Below, in pieces: positions 1 through 11,469 of a DNA stretch of 64,000 nt. The position numbers and the translations under genes were made by a program. Under the pieces are notes generated by a model that saw only the letters and a list, made by a program, of their open reading frames with translations, did not search any database and was not told where the DNA came from. This DNA is from Calendula officinalis (Eukaryota > Streptophyta > Magnoliopsida > Asterales > Asteraceae): assembly GCA_963853835.1 (NCBI GenBank), contig OY970830.1:33503966-33567965 (forward strand), read 5' to 3'. Positions within the stretch are counted from its first letter, which is position 1. Every line of letters begins with the position of its first letter.

Positions 1-57
1 ACTATTGAGATTTGTCCTCGCAGTCCTCACTAGATTTTGAGTCCTCACCCGATCTCA

Positions 58-61
<4 letters not shown>

Positions 62-129
<68 letters not shown>
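62..129. repeat. (AT)n microsatellite
   Basis: Uninterrupted AT dinucleotides, directly abutting the long hairpin that follows. Length is likely to vary between individuals. Confidence 0.97.
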
Positions 130-130
<1 letters not shown>

Positions 131-463
131 CTAAGCTCACATGCCAAACATGTGAGGGTACTTTTGTCATTTTATATTTCATTTTTTAAATATCTTTTCT
201 TCTTCCTTGAGTGGCAACCATGTCATATCAATGACTGAGATCTATTCTCGCATTCTCAACCTTCATATTCATTCTTAGTGGAACTCGCTCATTTTTTATA
301 TATGAGCGAGTTCCACTAAGAATGAATATGAAGGTTGAGAATGCGAGAATAGATCTCAGTCATTGATATGACATGGTTGCCACTCAAGGAAGAAGAAAAG
401 ATATTTAAAAAATGAAATATAAAATGACAAAAGTACCCTCACATGTTTGGCATGTGAGGTTAG
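131..463. repeat. near-perfect long inverted repeat (hairpin)
   Basis: Arms 131-292 and 302-463 are reverse complements over 162 bp with a single mismatch (135 against 459). Only a 9-nt loop (293-301) separates them. The outer ends contain CTCACATG and CATGTGAG palindromes. Such an arm identity without a spacer fits a very young foldback MITE or a hairpin RNA locus. No convincing target duplication was found beside it. Confidence 0.93.
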
Positions 464-1109
464 TTAATGGGAATATTTGGACAAAATGACATAAAAAAGA
501 ATTTAAAATTATACATGGACAAAAAGAAAACGGAAAAAAACTATAGAGATAAAAACGTAAAATAGGATATACCACATTAACAAATTACGTAATTTACTTA
601 AAATTTTAACATAAGTAGTTTTATGAAATATACTTTTTTTAGACAATCAACTTTTGTTTTAATCAGAATCACAAACAAGCGACATCTTAGCATATTAAAA
701 AAAATCGATTGAAATAAGATTATCTTATATGTTAAAAAATTTTGATCTAAAATCCCGCCGCAATGCATGAATTTGACATTCCTTGTTCATATAATATGCC
801 ATGTGTATAGCTCAACAAACATAATACTGTTTCTATTAGTTTTTAACCTTTTATGCTCTCTCGCTTTATAAATATTATACGAATATAATAACTTACCTTG
901 ATGCACATGTTATATTTAATAATAAGAAATATATTTAGTCCTATCATTTGTTACTACTTATAATTCTACCCACTTAATAGGATGACATGCATAATCCACT
1001 AATTCTCTCTTTAATATTATCCCTTGATTTTGATACATGTCTTCATCTAATGAGTAAGATTATAATTAAAATTAAATGGTAGGAATCGATTACTATTAAA
1101 AATGATATA
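464..1109. other. AT-rich intergenic DNA, nothing recognised
   Basis: No open frame, terminal inverted repeat or known motif was seen here. It lies between the hairpin and the nested MITEs upstream of the P450 gene. Confidence 0.6.
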
Positions 1110-1657
1110 CTCCCTCCGTCCCACAAAAAACTTCTCATTTCACCTTAAATTTTTGTCTCACAAAAAACTTCTCATTTCTTAAAATACTACTACCTCCGTA
1201 TCAAAATAAGTGATACATTTGAAGAATTGCGGTTTTTGAGGCAAAAGATTAAAAAGTGGTTTAAATTAGATTAAAGTGGATAGTTAGTGGATAATGGGTC
1301 CCACTTCTTTGGAATGTAGTGATATTAATGATGTTTAAAAGTAAAAGTAAGGGTAAAATGGTAATTTCACTTTATTAAAGTAAATAGTTAGTGGCATAAT
1401 GAGTCCCACTTTTTTTTACCAAATAAGGTAAGTTTTAGAAGTGTATCACCTATTTTGTTCCACCCCTAAATAGAAAGTGTATCACTTATTTTGATACGGA
1501 TGTAGTATTATTATTAAGGACCACACCACTAACTATTTTTCTCTCTTAAAAAAAACTTATATTTTAATTAAAATTATTACCAATGACCCCATCACTAACT
1601 ATCATCTTAAAACTTGTGCCAAAGTGAAATGAGAAGTTTTTTGTGAGACGGAGAGGG
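1110..1657. mobile_element. Stowaway-like MITE (outer, interrupted)
   Basis: Ends carry the Stowaway-type terminus CTCCCTCCGTCCCACAAAAA, matched by an inverted copy ending GACGGAGAGGG, flanked by TA at 1108-1109 and 1658-1659. A second MITE interrupts it at 1190-1505. Without the insert it would be about 230 bp. It lies 190 bp upstream of the P450 start codon, so it may contribute promoter sequence. Confidence 0.85.
1190..1505. mobile_element. Stowaway-like MITE nested inside another
   Basis: Begins CTACCTCCGTATCAAAATAAG and ends with the inverted copy CTTATTTTGATACGGATGTAG, with TA target duplications at 1188-1189 and 1506-1507. Related elements lie at 42733-43045 and 61259-61512. Because it sits within 1110-1657, it inserted later than the outer element. 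Confidence 0.87.
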
Positions 1658-1782
1658 TATAATTTATTATGCTCTCTGGCTTTGATAATTACTTTTTGTT
1701 TATTAATTACTAAAGAGACACGAGGTTATAAATTATGATAAAATAATAGAGTAAATTTTGTCTTTTTAACATGCAATTGCAG

Positions 1783-1792
1783 TATATATATA
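1783..1792 (+). promoter_or_regulatory. candidate TATA box of the P450 gene
   Basis: TATATATATA lies about 55-65 bp upstream of the ATG at 1846. This would give a short leader of roughly 30 nt, a normal plant arrangement. AT-rich context makes such matches common, so support is positional only. Confidence 0.45.
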
Positions 1793-1845
1793 CCTAGTAC
1801 ATATGTGAAAAGGATATCCTTAATTACAACGAAAACTCATAATCA

Positions 1846-4108
1846 ATGGAGCTTCTCGTTATTCTTGGTGTATTCTTGTTATCTTACACACTTATTCAAG
1901 CCACTTCCTTAGTTTTTGGAGTACTAGGCAAATCCAAGAACCTGCCTCCAGGCCCAAAGCCACTTCCGATCATCGGAAACCTCCTGTTGCTTGGGGACCT
2001 ACCACACCAATCTTTATCCAAACTATCCGATGTTCATGGCCCAATAATGTCCCTAAAACTTGGTCAAATCACCACACTAGTAATCTCCTCAGCATCTGCC
2101 GCAAAACAAGTACTACAAAAACAAGACCTTGCTTTCGCCAACCGCCATATCCCCGACGCCCTTCGCGCCCACAACTACTCCGACCACTCTGTCACCTTCA
2201 TCCCTACTGGCACTCAATGGCGGGCCCTACGGAAGATTCTTAACACCAACGTGTTCTCTACCAAATCTCTTGATGCCAACCAACAATTGCGGGCCCATAA
2301 AATTGAACAACTTGTAGCGTACTGCCAGAAAGCGAGTATGGCTAACGATGAAGTGGACATTGGTGGTGCTGCTTTTAGAACCTCGCTCAATCTCGTATCC
2401 AACATGGTTTGCTCCAAGGATTTGGCGGACCCGTACGAGGATTCATGTAAGGAGTTTAAGGAGTTGGTCGGAAACATCACGATGGACGCTGGGAAACCAA
2501 ACGTGGTGGACTTTTTTCCGGTGTTGAGAAAGATGGACCCGCAAGGGAAAAGGAGGATAATGACTCGTAATTTTGGGAGGCTTCTTGATATATTTGAGGA
2601 CTTAATTGAAGAGAGGTTGGGGGCAGCTGGCCGAATACTTGGACAATATGATGTATTGGATGTGTGTTTAAAAATCAACCAAGCTAACCCCGGCGAGCTC
2701 AGTCGAACATACATCAAGATCTTGTTAGTGGTGAGTTATTAAAAGGTTTGATTTTCGTATTTTCGATTAGTCGATAAGGGAAATAAAATACTTCATCCGT
2801 CCCTAAATAAAGTTCTCACTTCTTCCTAAATTTTGTCTCAAATTTCCCATTTCTCAAGTTGATAGAGTACACTTAATAAAATAATATAATTAACAAGACT
2901 CTGCTACTAATTATACACTAACTATCTTTATTTTTCCAAACCAACTTTATATTTAAGTCAAAATTATTACCAATGATCTCACCACTAACTTTCTTTCTTA
3001 AAACTTATGCCCAAAAGAAATGAGAACTTTATTTAGGGACGGAAAGAATATTAACTAGAAAATGTAACATTAATTGTGTCAATGTACATTATTTAGGGAA
3101 GGGAAGAACTAAATGACTAAATATTAATCAATACTAAATAGTTTAGGTTCAAAACAACGTAATTTTAAGCGATTCAACCCGTAATATAATCTTAGACTTT
3201 TTTTAATGGTCAGTGTAAGTTAGTTGTTCAACTCATGCATTGACTTCCAAGTGGACATTATGACGTCCTCGAACATATTTCTTTTTCTTGGGAATAAATT
3301 CAACCTCCTTTTATCTCCAAACGAATGCTTTCATCAAGTTTTGAACTCAAGATTTTTTTGAAGAAAATACTATAAGGCTATCATTGGTGGCCAAATGAAT
3401 TATACCAATTGGTTCTATAATCTTAGATACATGAGAAGCATTTGTAGGCTGACACTATTTATCTTCATTAACATTAAAATATGTTTAACGTATATATAGG
3501 ATATGTTTGTTGCTGGCACTGATACAACTTCAAACACATTAGAATGGGCAATGACAGAAGTGTTACACAATCCACACACCATGATTAGAGCCAAACAGGA
3601 GCTTGAAGATGTTATCGGTAGAGGAAAAATCGTAAACGAGGATGATGTCTTGAGGCTACCCTACTTATCATGCATCGTTAAAGAGACATTACGATTGCAC
3701 CCAGCGATTCCCTTCTTGATTCCTCGAAAAGTTGAGAACGAAGTTGAACTCCATGGATACACCATACCAAAGGGCACACAAGTTCTCGTAAATGCATATG
3801 CAATAGGACGTGACTCAACCATATGGGAAGACTCGGAAGAATTTAAGCCAGAAAGGTTTTTAACCAGTCATCGTGATGTTCGAGGTCAAGATTTTGAGCT
3901 AATCCCTTTTGGTGCTGGACGGAGAATGTGTCCCGGCTTGCCACTTGCAATACGTGTGATTCCAATGATGTTGGGCTCGTTACTCAATAATTTCGATTGG
4001 AATATTGACACGAGAATTCGTTCTAAGGAATTTGACATGGCTGAGAGGTTTGGATTGAGCATTCGGAAAGCCAACCCTCTTTGTCTTGTTCCAATTCCAC
4101 TTAATTAG
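1846..4108 (+). CDS. cytochrome P450, CYP76-like
   Basis: Two exons, 1846-2730 and 3500-4108, join in phase 0 across a GT-AG intron (donor GTGAGT) and encode 497 aa, the usual length for plant microsomal P450s. An N-terminal hydrophobic anchor is followed by the proline hinge PPGPKPLP. The I-helix AGTDTTS (from residue 300), the ExxR motif ETLR (357-360), PERF (412-415) and the heme loop PFGAGRRMCPG with its cysteine at about 439 are all present, so the enzyme looks functional. Wording such as IPDALRAHN and VDFFPVLRKMDPQG is typical of CYP76, a family whose members oxidise monoterpenols and other terpenoids. Substrate cannot be told from sequence. It would act at the ER with a P450 reductase. 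The intron carries a MITE and a nested MITE pair lies upstream. Confidence 0.93.
2791..3048. mobile_element. Stowaway-like MITE in the P450 intron
   Basis: Left end CTTCATCCGTCCCTAAATAAAG and right end with the inverted copy CTTTATTTAGGGACGG, flanked by TA at 2789-2790 and 3049-3050. It lies wholly within the intron (2731-3499), more than 450 bp from the splice acceptor, so splicing need not be affected. Confidence 0.88.
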
Positions 4109-4910
4109 CATCCAATTATATGCCAAGTTTTAGATCGAATGTATCTTTATAGGGATGGTTGTTTAAGTTTCCATGTGAGTTTTACTTTTGCTTAAACTAG
4201 TCATTACGGGGGTTTAATAAAGGTGGTGATTTATAAACCGGAATCAAAGATATAAATTTTATAATTTATAACGAAACACTAGCTCAACCAAAGTAATTGG
4301 TACAAAAAATATTGTTCAAATGCTTAAATACTCGGTATAACGCGGGATTATTGAAAGTAACTAAATATAACCCGAAGTGGTATTTTTATCAATAAATAAT
4401 CACCGTCAAAAAACCAAGTAAAAGGGCTAAAACATTTTACCATGCTGAAATATGAAATATTAGTATTTAATCCATCTTCTAAAATATTAAAAATTAGAGT
4501 AAATTAATATTATTAAAGATAGATTTAAGAAATAATCATTTCATTAATTGAATGTTAATGAATTCTGTAGGACACAGATTATTTAAAATCAATTATGTAA
4601 TCTTTTTATGGTTTATGATTATTATTATAGTGGTTTGCAAAATGAACTTATGGTTGCAGAATGTTATGTAAATAAATGACTGACATTTTAAATTTTCAAA
4701 CTTATGGTGTAACGGTTCGATACTCACATGCAATGCGAGGTGTTGTAAGAATAAATACGAAAGCGTTACTCCGTCATACATCAAAACCCTTGGAATTTTC
4801 ATCAGTTACAGATCGTATCCAATCAAAAAAATTGCAACAACAGCTCCAATAAATCAAAATTCCACAATTCCTTGATTTCTTCCATTTCCAATCGTGTCAT
4901 ATTCACGGCG
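4109..4910. other. intergenic: P450 3' flank and GRAM-gene promoter
   Basis: AT-rich sequence between two genes in the same orientation. No convincing transposon ends or long open frame were seen. The last 100 bp presumably hold the leader of the downstream gene. Confidence 0.55.
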
Positions 4911-6587
4911 ATGAATCCGAATCAATCATCCAATTCAACGCAACAGCCGGTGAATCCAAACCCTAACGTTGATCGGAATGATGCCATTCCTCCTCCACCT
5001 CCTGTTTCTGGTGACAATTTGACATCTGGTGGTCAACCGCCACAGACCGCCGTTTCAAAGACGCCGCAAGGTGCAGACGCTATTTCCGGCGGTAGCGCCA
5101 CCACGATCCCTGGTGCGTCTAATCCTTACGTGACGGCTGCTCCTGTTAATGATTCTTCTCCGAAGAGTGAGTCTAATTGCGTGTGAATCTGATGTGTTTT
5201 ATTCAATTTGTTTGTAATTAATCTCGATTTAGGGTAATGGAAGGCATTGTGTCTGAAATAATGAAGTTTACATAACATTTGAGTCTGAATTTGATGCATT
5301 TTGCGATATCTTCTTATTCTGTTTTCATTGGGCAGATACAACAGATACGTTGAAGATTATGTTGGGGAGATGGGCCAAGAGGGCTGCAGATGCAACAAAA
5401 AAGGGGCAAGAATATGCTGGAGATATGTGGCAACATTGTAAGTTTCATCTACTTTTGATTAATTGATCATATAATTGTATTAATTGCTAATGCCTTTGAA
5501 AAATTAAACTTGTAATAACGATGTTGAGGTATCTTATATTCATATGTGATATGCCTGCATAATTTGTGAAATTAGATGATTGATTCCATAGTTATTGATG
5601 AAGATTTAATATAATTTTTAAATTGAACCAGTGAAAACGGGCCCTAGTATCACGGATGCTGCTGTTGGAAGAATTGCTCAAGGAACCAAAGTTCTTGCAG
5701 AAGGTGGATACGATAAAATATTCGTATCAACATTCCAAACAGATCCTAATGAACGATTTATGAAATCATATGCATGCTACCTTTCGACTTCTGCTGGCCC
5801 AATTATGGGAGTAATCTACATTTCAACTGCAAAACTTGCATTTTGCAGTGATAATCCACTTCCATATAAAGTTGGCGAAGAAAAAAAATGGAGCTATTAC
5901 AAGGTACATTTCCAACTTCATTTTATGCATTATTTAATATAATTGTACTTACTTTATGTGTCTTTATGAAATAACAAAGGGTGATTCCCAAATTTAGACC
6001 AAATGACTTAAAATTTCCCCAAGAATAGACTTAAGTTTCAATCATTCTCAAAATAGACCGTGCGACTGATCGTGCGACCGTGCAACTCCACTAGAACGCC
6101 GTCACGTGTCCGAGTTAGTGCCGCTCACCTTGTTACTACAGCTCGTTAGTACTGCTCAACCTTGTTACTACTGCTCTAAACCTTGTTACTATTGCTCGCT
6201 CGTTAATACTGCTCAACTTTGTTACTACTGCTCGTTAGTACTACTCAACACTTAGTGCTGCTCCCAGTTAGTGCTGCTCAAGTCTCCCAGTCGCACGGGT
6301 ATTTTGGGAAGATTGAAGTCTATCAGTCTTAAATATAAGTCTCTCACTTTTTTTGGTCTAAATTGGTATTCAATAACAAATAGGTGGTTATTCCGTTACT
6401 TCAACTGAAAGAAGTCCAGCCTTCCATAAGCAAATTAAACCCTGCTGAGAAGTTTATTCAAGTTATATCCGTTGATGATCACGAGTTTTGGTTCATGGGT
6501 TTTGTGTATTACGAGAGTGCTGTGAAAAATCTTCAGGGTGCACTTGATCCTCGCCAGCATTCGCTGTCCGTTGGTAGTTCAGATTGA
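4911..6587 (+). CDS. GRAM-domain protein, GEM-like / ABA-responsive family
   Basis: Four exons, 4911-5166, 5336-5437, 5632-5903 and 6384-6587, splice in frame (phases 1, 1, 0) to 277 aa. The ATG at 4911 is chosen because the open frame before it has only non-ATG starts. Residues 1-85 are rich in Pro, Ser, Asn and Gln and look disordered. The GRAM domain follows (about 130-250), with family wording such as AAVGRIAQGTKVLAEGGYDKIF, here AVGRIAQGTKVLAEGGY, and FIQVISVDDHEFWFMGFV. GRAM domains bind membranes or phosphoinositides. Plant GEM-like and FIP1-like proteins are linked to ABA response, seed development and cell patterning. All donors are GTxxGT-type except the last (GTACAT). Intron 3 contains a TIR element ending 12 nt before exon 4. 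Confidence 0.9.
5979..6371. mobile_element. TIR element with 9-bp target duplication (Mutator-like MITE)
   Basis: Exact 9-bp duplications AATAACAAA lie at 5970-5978 and 6372-6380. Termini resemble each other as inverted repeats (GGGTGATTCCCAAATTTAGACC against GAATACCAATTTAGACC). A 9-bp duplication is typical of Mutator-like elements. The interior (about 6120-6285) holds degenerate repeats of TTGTTACTACTGCTC. It lies in intron 3 of the GRAM gene and its right end supplies the T-rich tract ahead of the exon 4 acceptor. Confidence 0.85.
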
Positions 6588-6635
6588 TGAAACATTATCC
6601 ATATGTTTTACATTCTTTTAAACTTTATGAATCTC

Positions 6636-6641
6636 AATAAA
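6636..6641 (+). terminator. polyadenylation signal of the GRAM gene
   Basis: AATAAA lies about 50 nt after the stop codon, a usual spacing for a near-upstream element. Confidence 0.5.
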
Positions 6642-7268
6642 GATTTAGATATATAAATTAAACACACCGAGTGTAAACGGATTTGGTGTTGTTATTTGGT
6701 TAATTTGATTATTTAAACTCGTTAAATCTCTGATAAACATAAACAAGACGAAAAAAAGGTTGTCGTTATTGTGTGGTATAATGAATCAACACAAGATAAC
6801 TAATATTGGGATTATCTGAAAAATATTGCAGTTAGAATGTGTTATTCACGTACATTTAATAGAGAAAGTATAATGGATGCAACAAAAACCCGAATGGACC
6901 ATAAATGCGTTTAATGGAGACTAACTATGTTAAACCCGAAATCCACAATGTTTCTAATAATCCCTCGCAATTAGAGCGGATGGAATTTGTAAACTGAAAC
7001 CTAATATTAAAAATGTTAACACGAGAGGAGTCACCATAAAGAAAGATAAAAAAATATAGAAAAACAACGAAGAAAGATATACGTGATGTTGATGCCAAAA
7101 GAAATGGAGAGGGATAAGTGAAGAATGATAATGGGTTAAAGCGTAATTTTTTTTCTATAAAAAAACCCCTCTAGATACGTCTTTCTCAACATTTTCTACA
7201 ATTTTCGTCTACGCGAGCTCTACTTTTTGCAGAAAGGTGTTGATTTTTATATAATACTTTTTAACCTA
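6642..7268. other. intergenic, nothing recognised
   Basis: AT-rich sequence with no open frame or transposon end that I can support. Confidence 0.5.
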
Positions 7269-7884
7269 TCTTACTAATGCGCCTACCTCTTTTAGTAAGT
7301 TTAAGGAGCTCCTTAATTTTAAGTTTAAGGAGATTTCCACTTTTAGGAAGTTCTTTAACTAAAAAAATAAAGTATTGCTTACAGGATTCGAACACAAGAC
7401 CTCTCCTAAGTAGTAACTGTGTGTTAACCACTTCAACTACTTGATTATATTGATTTATTCCAGATACTAATATATAACTACTTACTAATGTATTTATGCC
7501 TACCTCTTTTAGTAAGTTTAAGGAGCTCCTTAATTTTAAGTTTAAGGAGATTTCCACTTTTAGTAAGTTCTTTAACTAAAAAAATAAAGTATTACTTACA
7601 GGATTCGAACACAAGATCTCTCCTAAGTAGTCACTGTGTGTTAACCACTTCAACTACTTGATTATTTTGATTTATTTCAGATACTAATATATATATAAGT
7701 TTTAACGTAACCAGAACTCGACCATCATTTCTCTATTTAAAAGGCACATATTTACTTTCACAAAAAAAGCCAATTTCGGATCTAATCCTACCATCACTAA
7801 TGTCAGCACCTACCACCGGTACTGTAGTCATTTCGAAATATAGTTACGGGTACCCGCCGCCGCATTGCGCGGGTACCCTGCTAG
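7269..7884 (+). mobile_element. non-autonomous Helitron
   Basis: The 3' end is clear: a perfect 10-bp-stem hairpin GGGTACCCGC..GCGGGTACCC (7848-7878), then CTAG (7881-7884), then T. The same hairpin ends the autonomous Helitron at 13455. The 5' end is proposed at A/TCTTACTAATG (7269). A roughly 215-bp module starting at this 5' end is tandemly repeated (about 7270-7480 and 7481-7693). The 3' end is strong. The exact 5' end is inference. Confidence 0.75.
7384..7658 (-). repeat. two antisense tRNA-like modules in the Helitron 5' region
   Basis: On the minus strand each unit reads a box A-like TAGTTGAAGTGG followed about 45 nt later by a box B-like GTTCGAATCC (7384-7440 and 7601-7658). These are internal Pol III promoter motifs of tRNAs and tRNA-derived SINEs. 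There is no full cloverleaf, so this is not called a tRNA gene. The pair arises from the tandem duplication of the Helitron end. Confidence 0.65.
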
Positions 7885-8555
7885 TATAATATTATCTCCA
7901 ATTGCAAATTTGGCTATGTGCTATCTAAAATGACAAAAACTCTTTTATACTTTTTGTTGGATTTTTGAACTATTTTATAGTTTCTTTTCTACTTTATTTT
8001 TTAACTTTTATTTTTATAAATTCAACAAATCCCTTCAGTTCATCTTCTATGACTACAGACTACCACCGTCTTCTCTGACTAATAACTCGAGCATTTAAAT
8101 TACCACCAACACCTCTCTCCCCCTTGTGGTAACAAATCGATAAACTCAAAATCGATTCAAACTTCACTCGCAATGAATCAAACACAAATCAGTACAAAAT
8201 CAATTCGAACTTGATAATGAAAATCTGTAATCCTTCAAAGACAAATTGATACAAACACAGTTGATCTAAACAAACTAAGATAAAACCGATGACAAAGTCA
8301 GATTCAAAGGCTGTAAACGAGAACAAAGTTAGATATGAAGACATTTTTAAAAGGAGCAAGCTTTCAAAAAAAATACCATACAATCTAAATTTAGCCTTCT
8401 CATGCGTCATTTATGTCATTTTATGTTCTCCAAGTTTTTATATACTGTATAAATATAGCTCAAACTTCCAACCAGTTGTATAAAAAAAAAATACTTTGTT
8501 GCCTGTTTTTTGTGATCGTGTAATATATTCATCGGTTAAATATAGCTAATTGTTT
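7885..8555. other. intergenic, nothing recognised
   Basis: No gene or element that I can support. It ends at an AT microsatellite. Confidence 0.5.

Positions 8556-8557
<2 letters not shown>

Positions 8558-8650
<93 letters not shown>
8558..8650. repeat. (AT)n microsatellite
   Basis: About 90 bp of pure AT dinucleotides beside the LINE remnant. Confidence 0.97.
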
Positions 8651-8651
<1 letters not shown>

Positions 8652-8654
<3 letters not shown>

Positions 8655-8965
8655 TAAACAGCAAAAAAGAAGGCAACGGGTTGAGTTTCAGCATTGCCAT
8701 CACCCCTCGAGGACTTTCACACTAACATTAAACACTTGAGTCTAGCAAAAAGCTAGACAAACAAAATTACATCGGGTTTTTTAACCAATCATCCCATGAA
8801 ATCTTAAATTTATGATTTCGATGAGATAACCAAGAAAAGGAAAACAAACGAATACAATTTAAACAACTCAGACTTTTTTAGACTACCATTATCAAAGATC
8901 AAAGAGTTTCTATATCTCCATAACATCTAGCAAGTGGTAAAGCTTATAACTTGAAACTTCACCCT
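8652..8965 (-). mobile_element. LINE 3' remnant
   Basis: Read on the minus strand, a decayed frame shows wording such as LFSFSWLSHRNHKF followed by WDDWLKNPM, typical of the C-terminal end of plant L1 ORF2. It is followed by a 3' tail with TAGCTTTTTGCTAG, as at the 3' end of the longer LINE at 39093. Only the last few hundred bases survive. Confidence 0.65.
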
Positions 8966-9102
8966 TTTGAAACTTACATTTGATAATATGAAGATTATTT
9001 CATAATCATAGTCAAAATTCCTTTCCCTAAATACACCCTAATCACTCCAGATGTCACTATTCATGCCTTAAAATAGATGGCTTTTTATGCTAATCTGGAC
9101 AT

Positions 9103-9695
9103 AGGGCTGGCAAAATCAAACCCGACCTGTCAACCCGACCCATTTAGAACCCGAAATTAGCGGGTTGGGTCATAACTTTCAATCCGTGGGTCATAAATGG
9201 GTCAACCCGTTTACAACCCGTCATAAAACTAGTCGGGTTGGGTTCAAATTTCCAACCCATTTATGACCCGGCAACCCGTTTAAATATTATGTATATCTTA
9301 AATGCATAATATAATACAATATATTACTATTTATTTATTTATTTATTTTAAATACATAATATAATATATACTATAATTTAAAATCGGGCATACACATAAT
9401 ATGAGCCACATATTTATCTTCTTAGAAAATGAACAACCTAAATAGAGAAATTTTGATTCTATTTTAAAACTAATCTAACTTATTTTGGTATTTTAGTCTT
9501 TAATTATGTGTATTTTTCCTTTTTTTTTATAAATTGATGTTTTATTGGGTCAACCCATTTATGACCCAACCCGTTTAATAAATAGGTCGGGTTGAAGATC
9601 TCAACCCGTTTAGATGAAAAGGTTGGGTTGGAATTTTCAACTCGCGAACCCAAACGGGTCAACCTGACCGCACTATTGCCACCCCTATCCTATGA
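9103..9695. mobile_element. hAT-type MITE
   Basis: Starts AGGGCTGGCAAAAT and near its right end has TTGCCACCCCT. Candidate 8-bp duplications CTGGACAT lie at 9095-9102 and 9696-9703. The interior is full of CAACCCG/CGGGTTG blocks pairing as subterminal inverted repeats. The right terminus extends about 9 nt beyond the apparent inverted repeat, which leaves the exact end uncertain. Confidence 0.75.
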
Positions 9696-9808
9696 CTGGA
9701 CATGCTTTAAAGGCCTTTGAAATAAAACATGAAAAAAATATTACCATACCAATAAACATGATATAATAAGGGCAACACAGATAATTACAAAACAAGTAGC
9801 TAATTATC

Positions 9809-9814
9809 TTTATT
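9809..9814 (-). terminator. polyadenylation signal of the CutA gene
   Basis: AATAAA on the minus strand about 50 nt after the CutA stop codon. Confidence 0.45.
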
Positions 9815-9862
9815 GGTAAAACATTTTTCTTTACTTTTAAATCCTCACAAGCAACTCTATCA

Positions 9863-11469
9863 TCACTCCTTGGTGCTATTTTTTAGCCATTCGAGGTACG
9901 GGATGCTGCCACCTGTTATAGGCAGTGCAATCACTTCAGGCACACTGCATCAACAAAACATCATGCGATTTTTTACAAAAAAATCATCCTGATTTATGTC
10001 CAAGACCTATTAAGATATTATTGACTTACTCATATTCATGATTTGCCTTCACATGCTCAGTTAGAGCATTCAGAAGAGATTCTCTTGTTTTTATTATAAG
10101 CAATTCCTCTGAATCTGTTTGTATCTACACAACAATTCTCAAACTCATTTCACACTATCATAATATCAAAAACCACCACAGATTTATGTACAAATTGTAT
10201 AAATAGCCATACATACCTCTCCCTCCCACAGATACACAGACTCAATACCTGCACTCAAGACAAGATTCATGATACTTATAATAATGTATGTAATTCTACA
10301 ACACGTATATCCAAATAAATAGAATTCCCATAAAAATGTACTACAAAGTATATGGTCAAAAGCAAACCATAACAGGGACAACAGTTTGCAAGATTGACCA
10401 GTTTTGAACAAATTGTCGAAATATGAAAGCACAAGGAACCATTGTTTCTTGTTCAATTCTGTAGGGTGTCATGTTTTTCTACATCATAACTGCATATGCC
10501 ATATTACCATATATGGCCACCTATTGCTTCAAGTCTTCAACCGGTATTTTTCATTATAACAAGTTTCAAAATAATAAGAATTATACTTGTACATTTTTTT
10601 TAAACAACAAAGCCTGAAATATAAACCAAAGTGAACTAAGTTAAGATTTAATGCAATTTGGATGTTATGACAAGCTACACAAATAGAAAAACTTAAGTGT
10701 GTAAATGTTAATAATCATGCAGAAGCAAAAAAAAATATGGAAAGTCCAAAAGCAGAATCATGAATGTAATCAAATATTGAGTTAGAGAAATTTATGAGAG
10801 AGAATCAGTCACATATGACATACCTGGTACTCTGTTAACACAAGCTGCAAGTTTTTCTTTCACAATGCTTCCTGCCAATTTCTTACCTAAACAAAAGGAT
10901 AAAACATAGTTTAGAAGTTTGACATAATTATCAAATAACCCAATTATACAGTTTGAAATGTTAAAAAAGCACCAAGATACCATCAATATTATAAAAGCAC
11001 AAATTAATCAATTTCATCCCAAACATCAAATTGGCAGGATATGAACGATAATTCAAAAATTTACGCTTCTATGTAAAATAAGATTGTTAAATCATCAGCA
11101 ACAAACCTAACCTGCTTCTTTGTTCGGTACAGTCACGTAAACAACAATACTTGGCACAGTATTTTGATTCGATGATTCCATTTTTACACCACTTGTACTA
11201 AATCCCTGCCTTTTGTTACCGAAACTCAAGCTGAAATAATTAACAATCACAGAGTTCAACTCAGTATAACTTGTACAAAGGTATAAAAAAGCGAATTAGG
11301 GCTAAATAAGAACTAAATTGAGTTACCGAGATAGAGGATTGGATGAGAGCGAATACGACGGGTGAAGATTGTGGAAGCCTAAACTGAGCATACAAAACGC
11401 ACCGACTAACGGCAATCGCCGACGAACTGCCGCCGATGAAACGATCGAAGTGAGTGTGGAAATTGCCAT
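9863..11469 (-). CDS. CUTA: CutA1-like protein, organelle-targeted
   Basis: Six exons on the minus strand (11469-11327, 11230-11112, 10886-10824, 10248-10217, 10124-10030, 9944-9863) splice in frame with GT-AG borders and encode 177 aa. The first 65 or so residues (MAISTLTSIVSSAAVRRRLP onwards) look like a plastid or mitochondrial transit peptide. The rest is the CutA core, with IVVYVTVPNKEAGKKLAGSI, LAACVNRVPGIESVYLWEGE, ELLIIKTRESLL and VPEVIALPI. CutA proteins are stable trimers found from bacteria to plants. Bacterial ones were linked to copper tolerance, and the plant role is not settled. Exon 4 is only 32 nt. All frames and family landmarks are intact, so it should be functional. Confidence 0.93.

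Noticed and set aside
5979..6371. TACTGCTC repeats as a CRISPR-like array
   Set aside because: Units are irregular and degenerate, lie in a plant intron and are bounded by transposon target duplications.
7384..7440. possible tRNA gene on the minus strand
   Set aside because: Box A- and B-like motifs exist but no acceptor or anticodon stem could be drawn. It is part of a repeated Helitron module.
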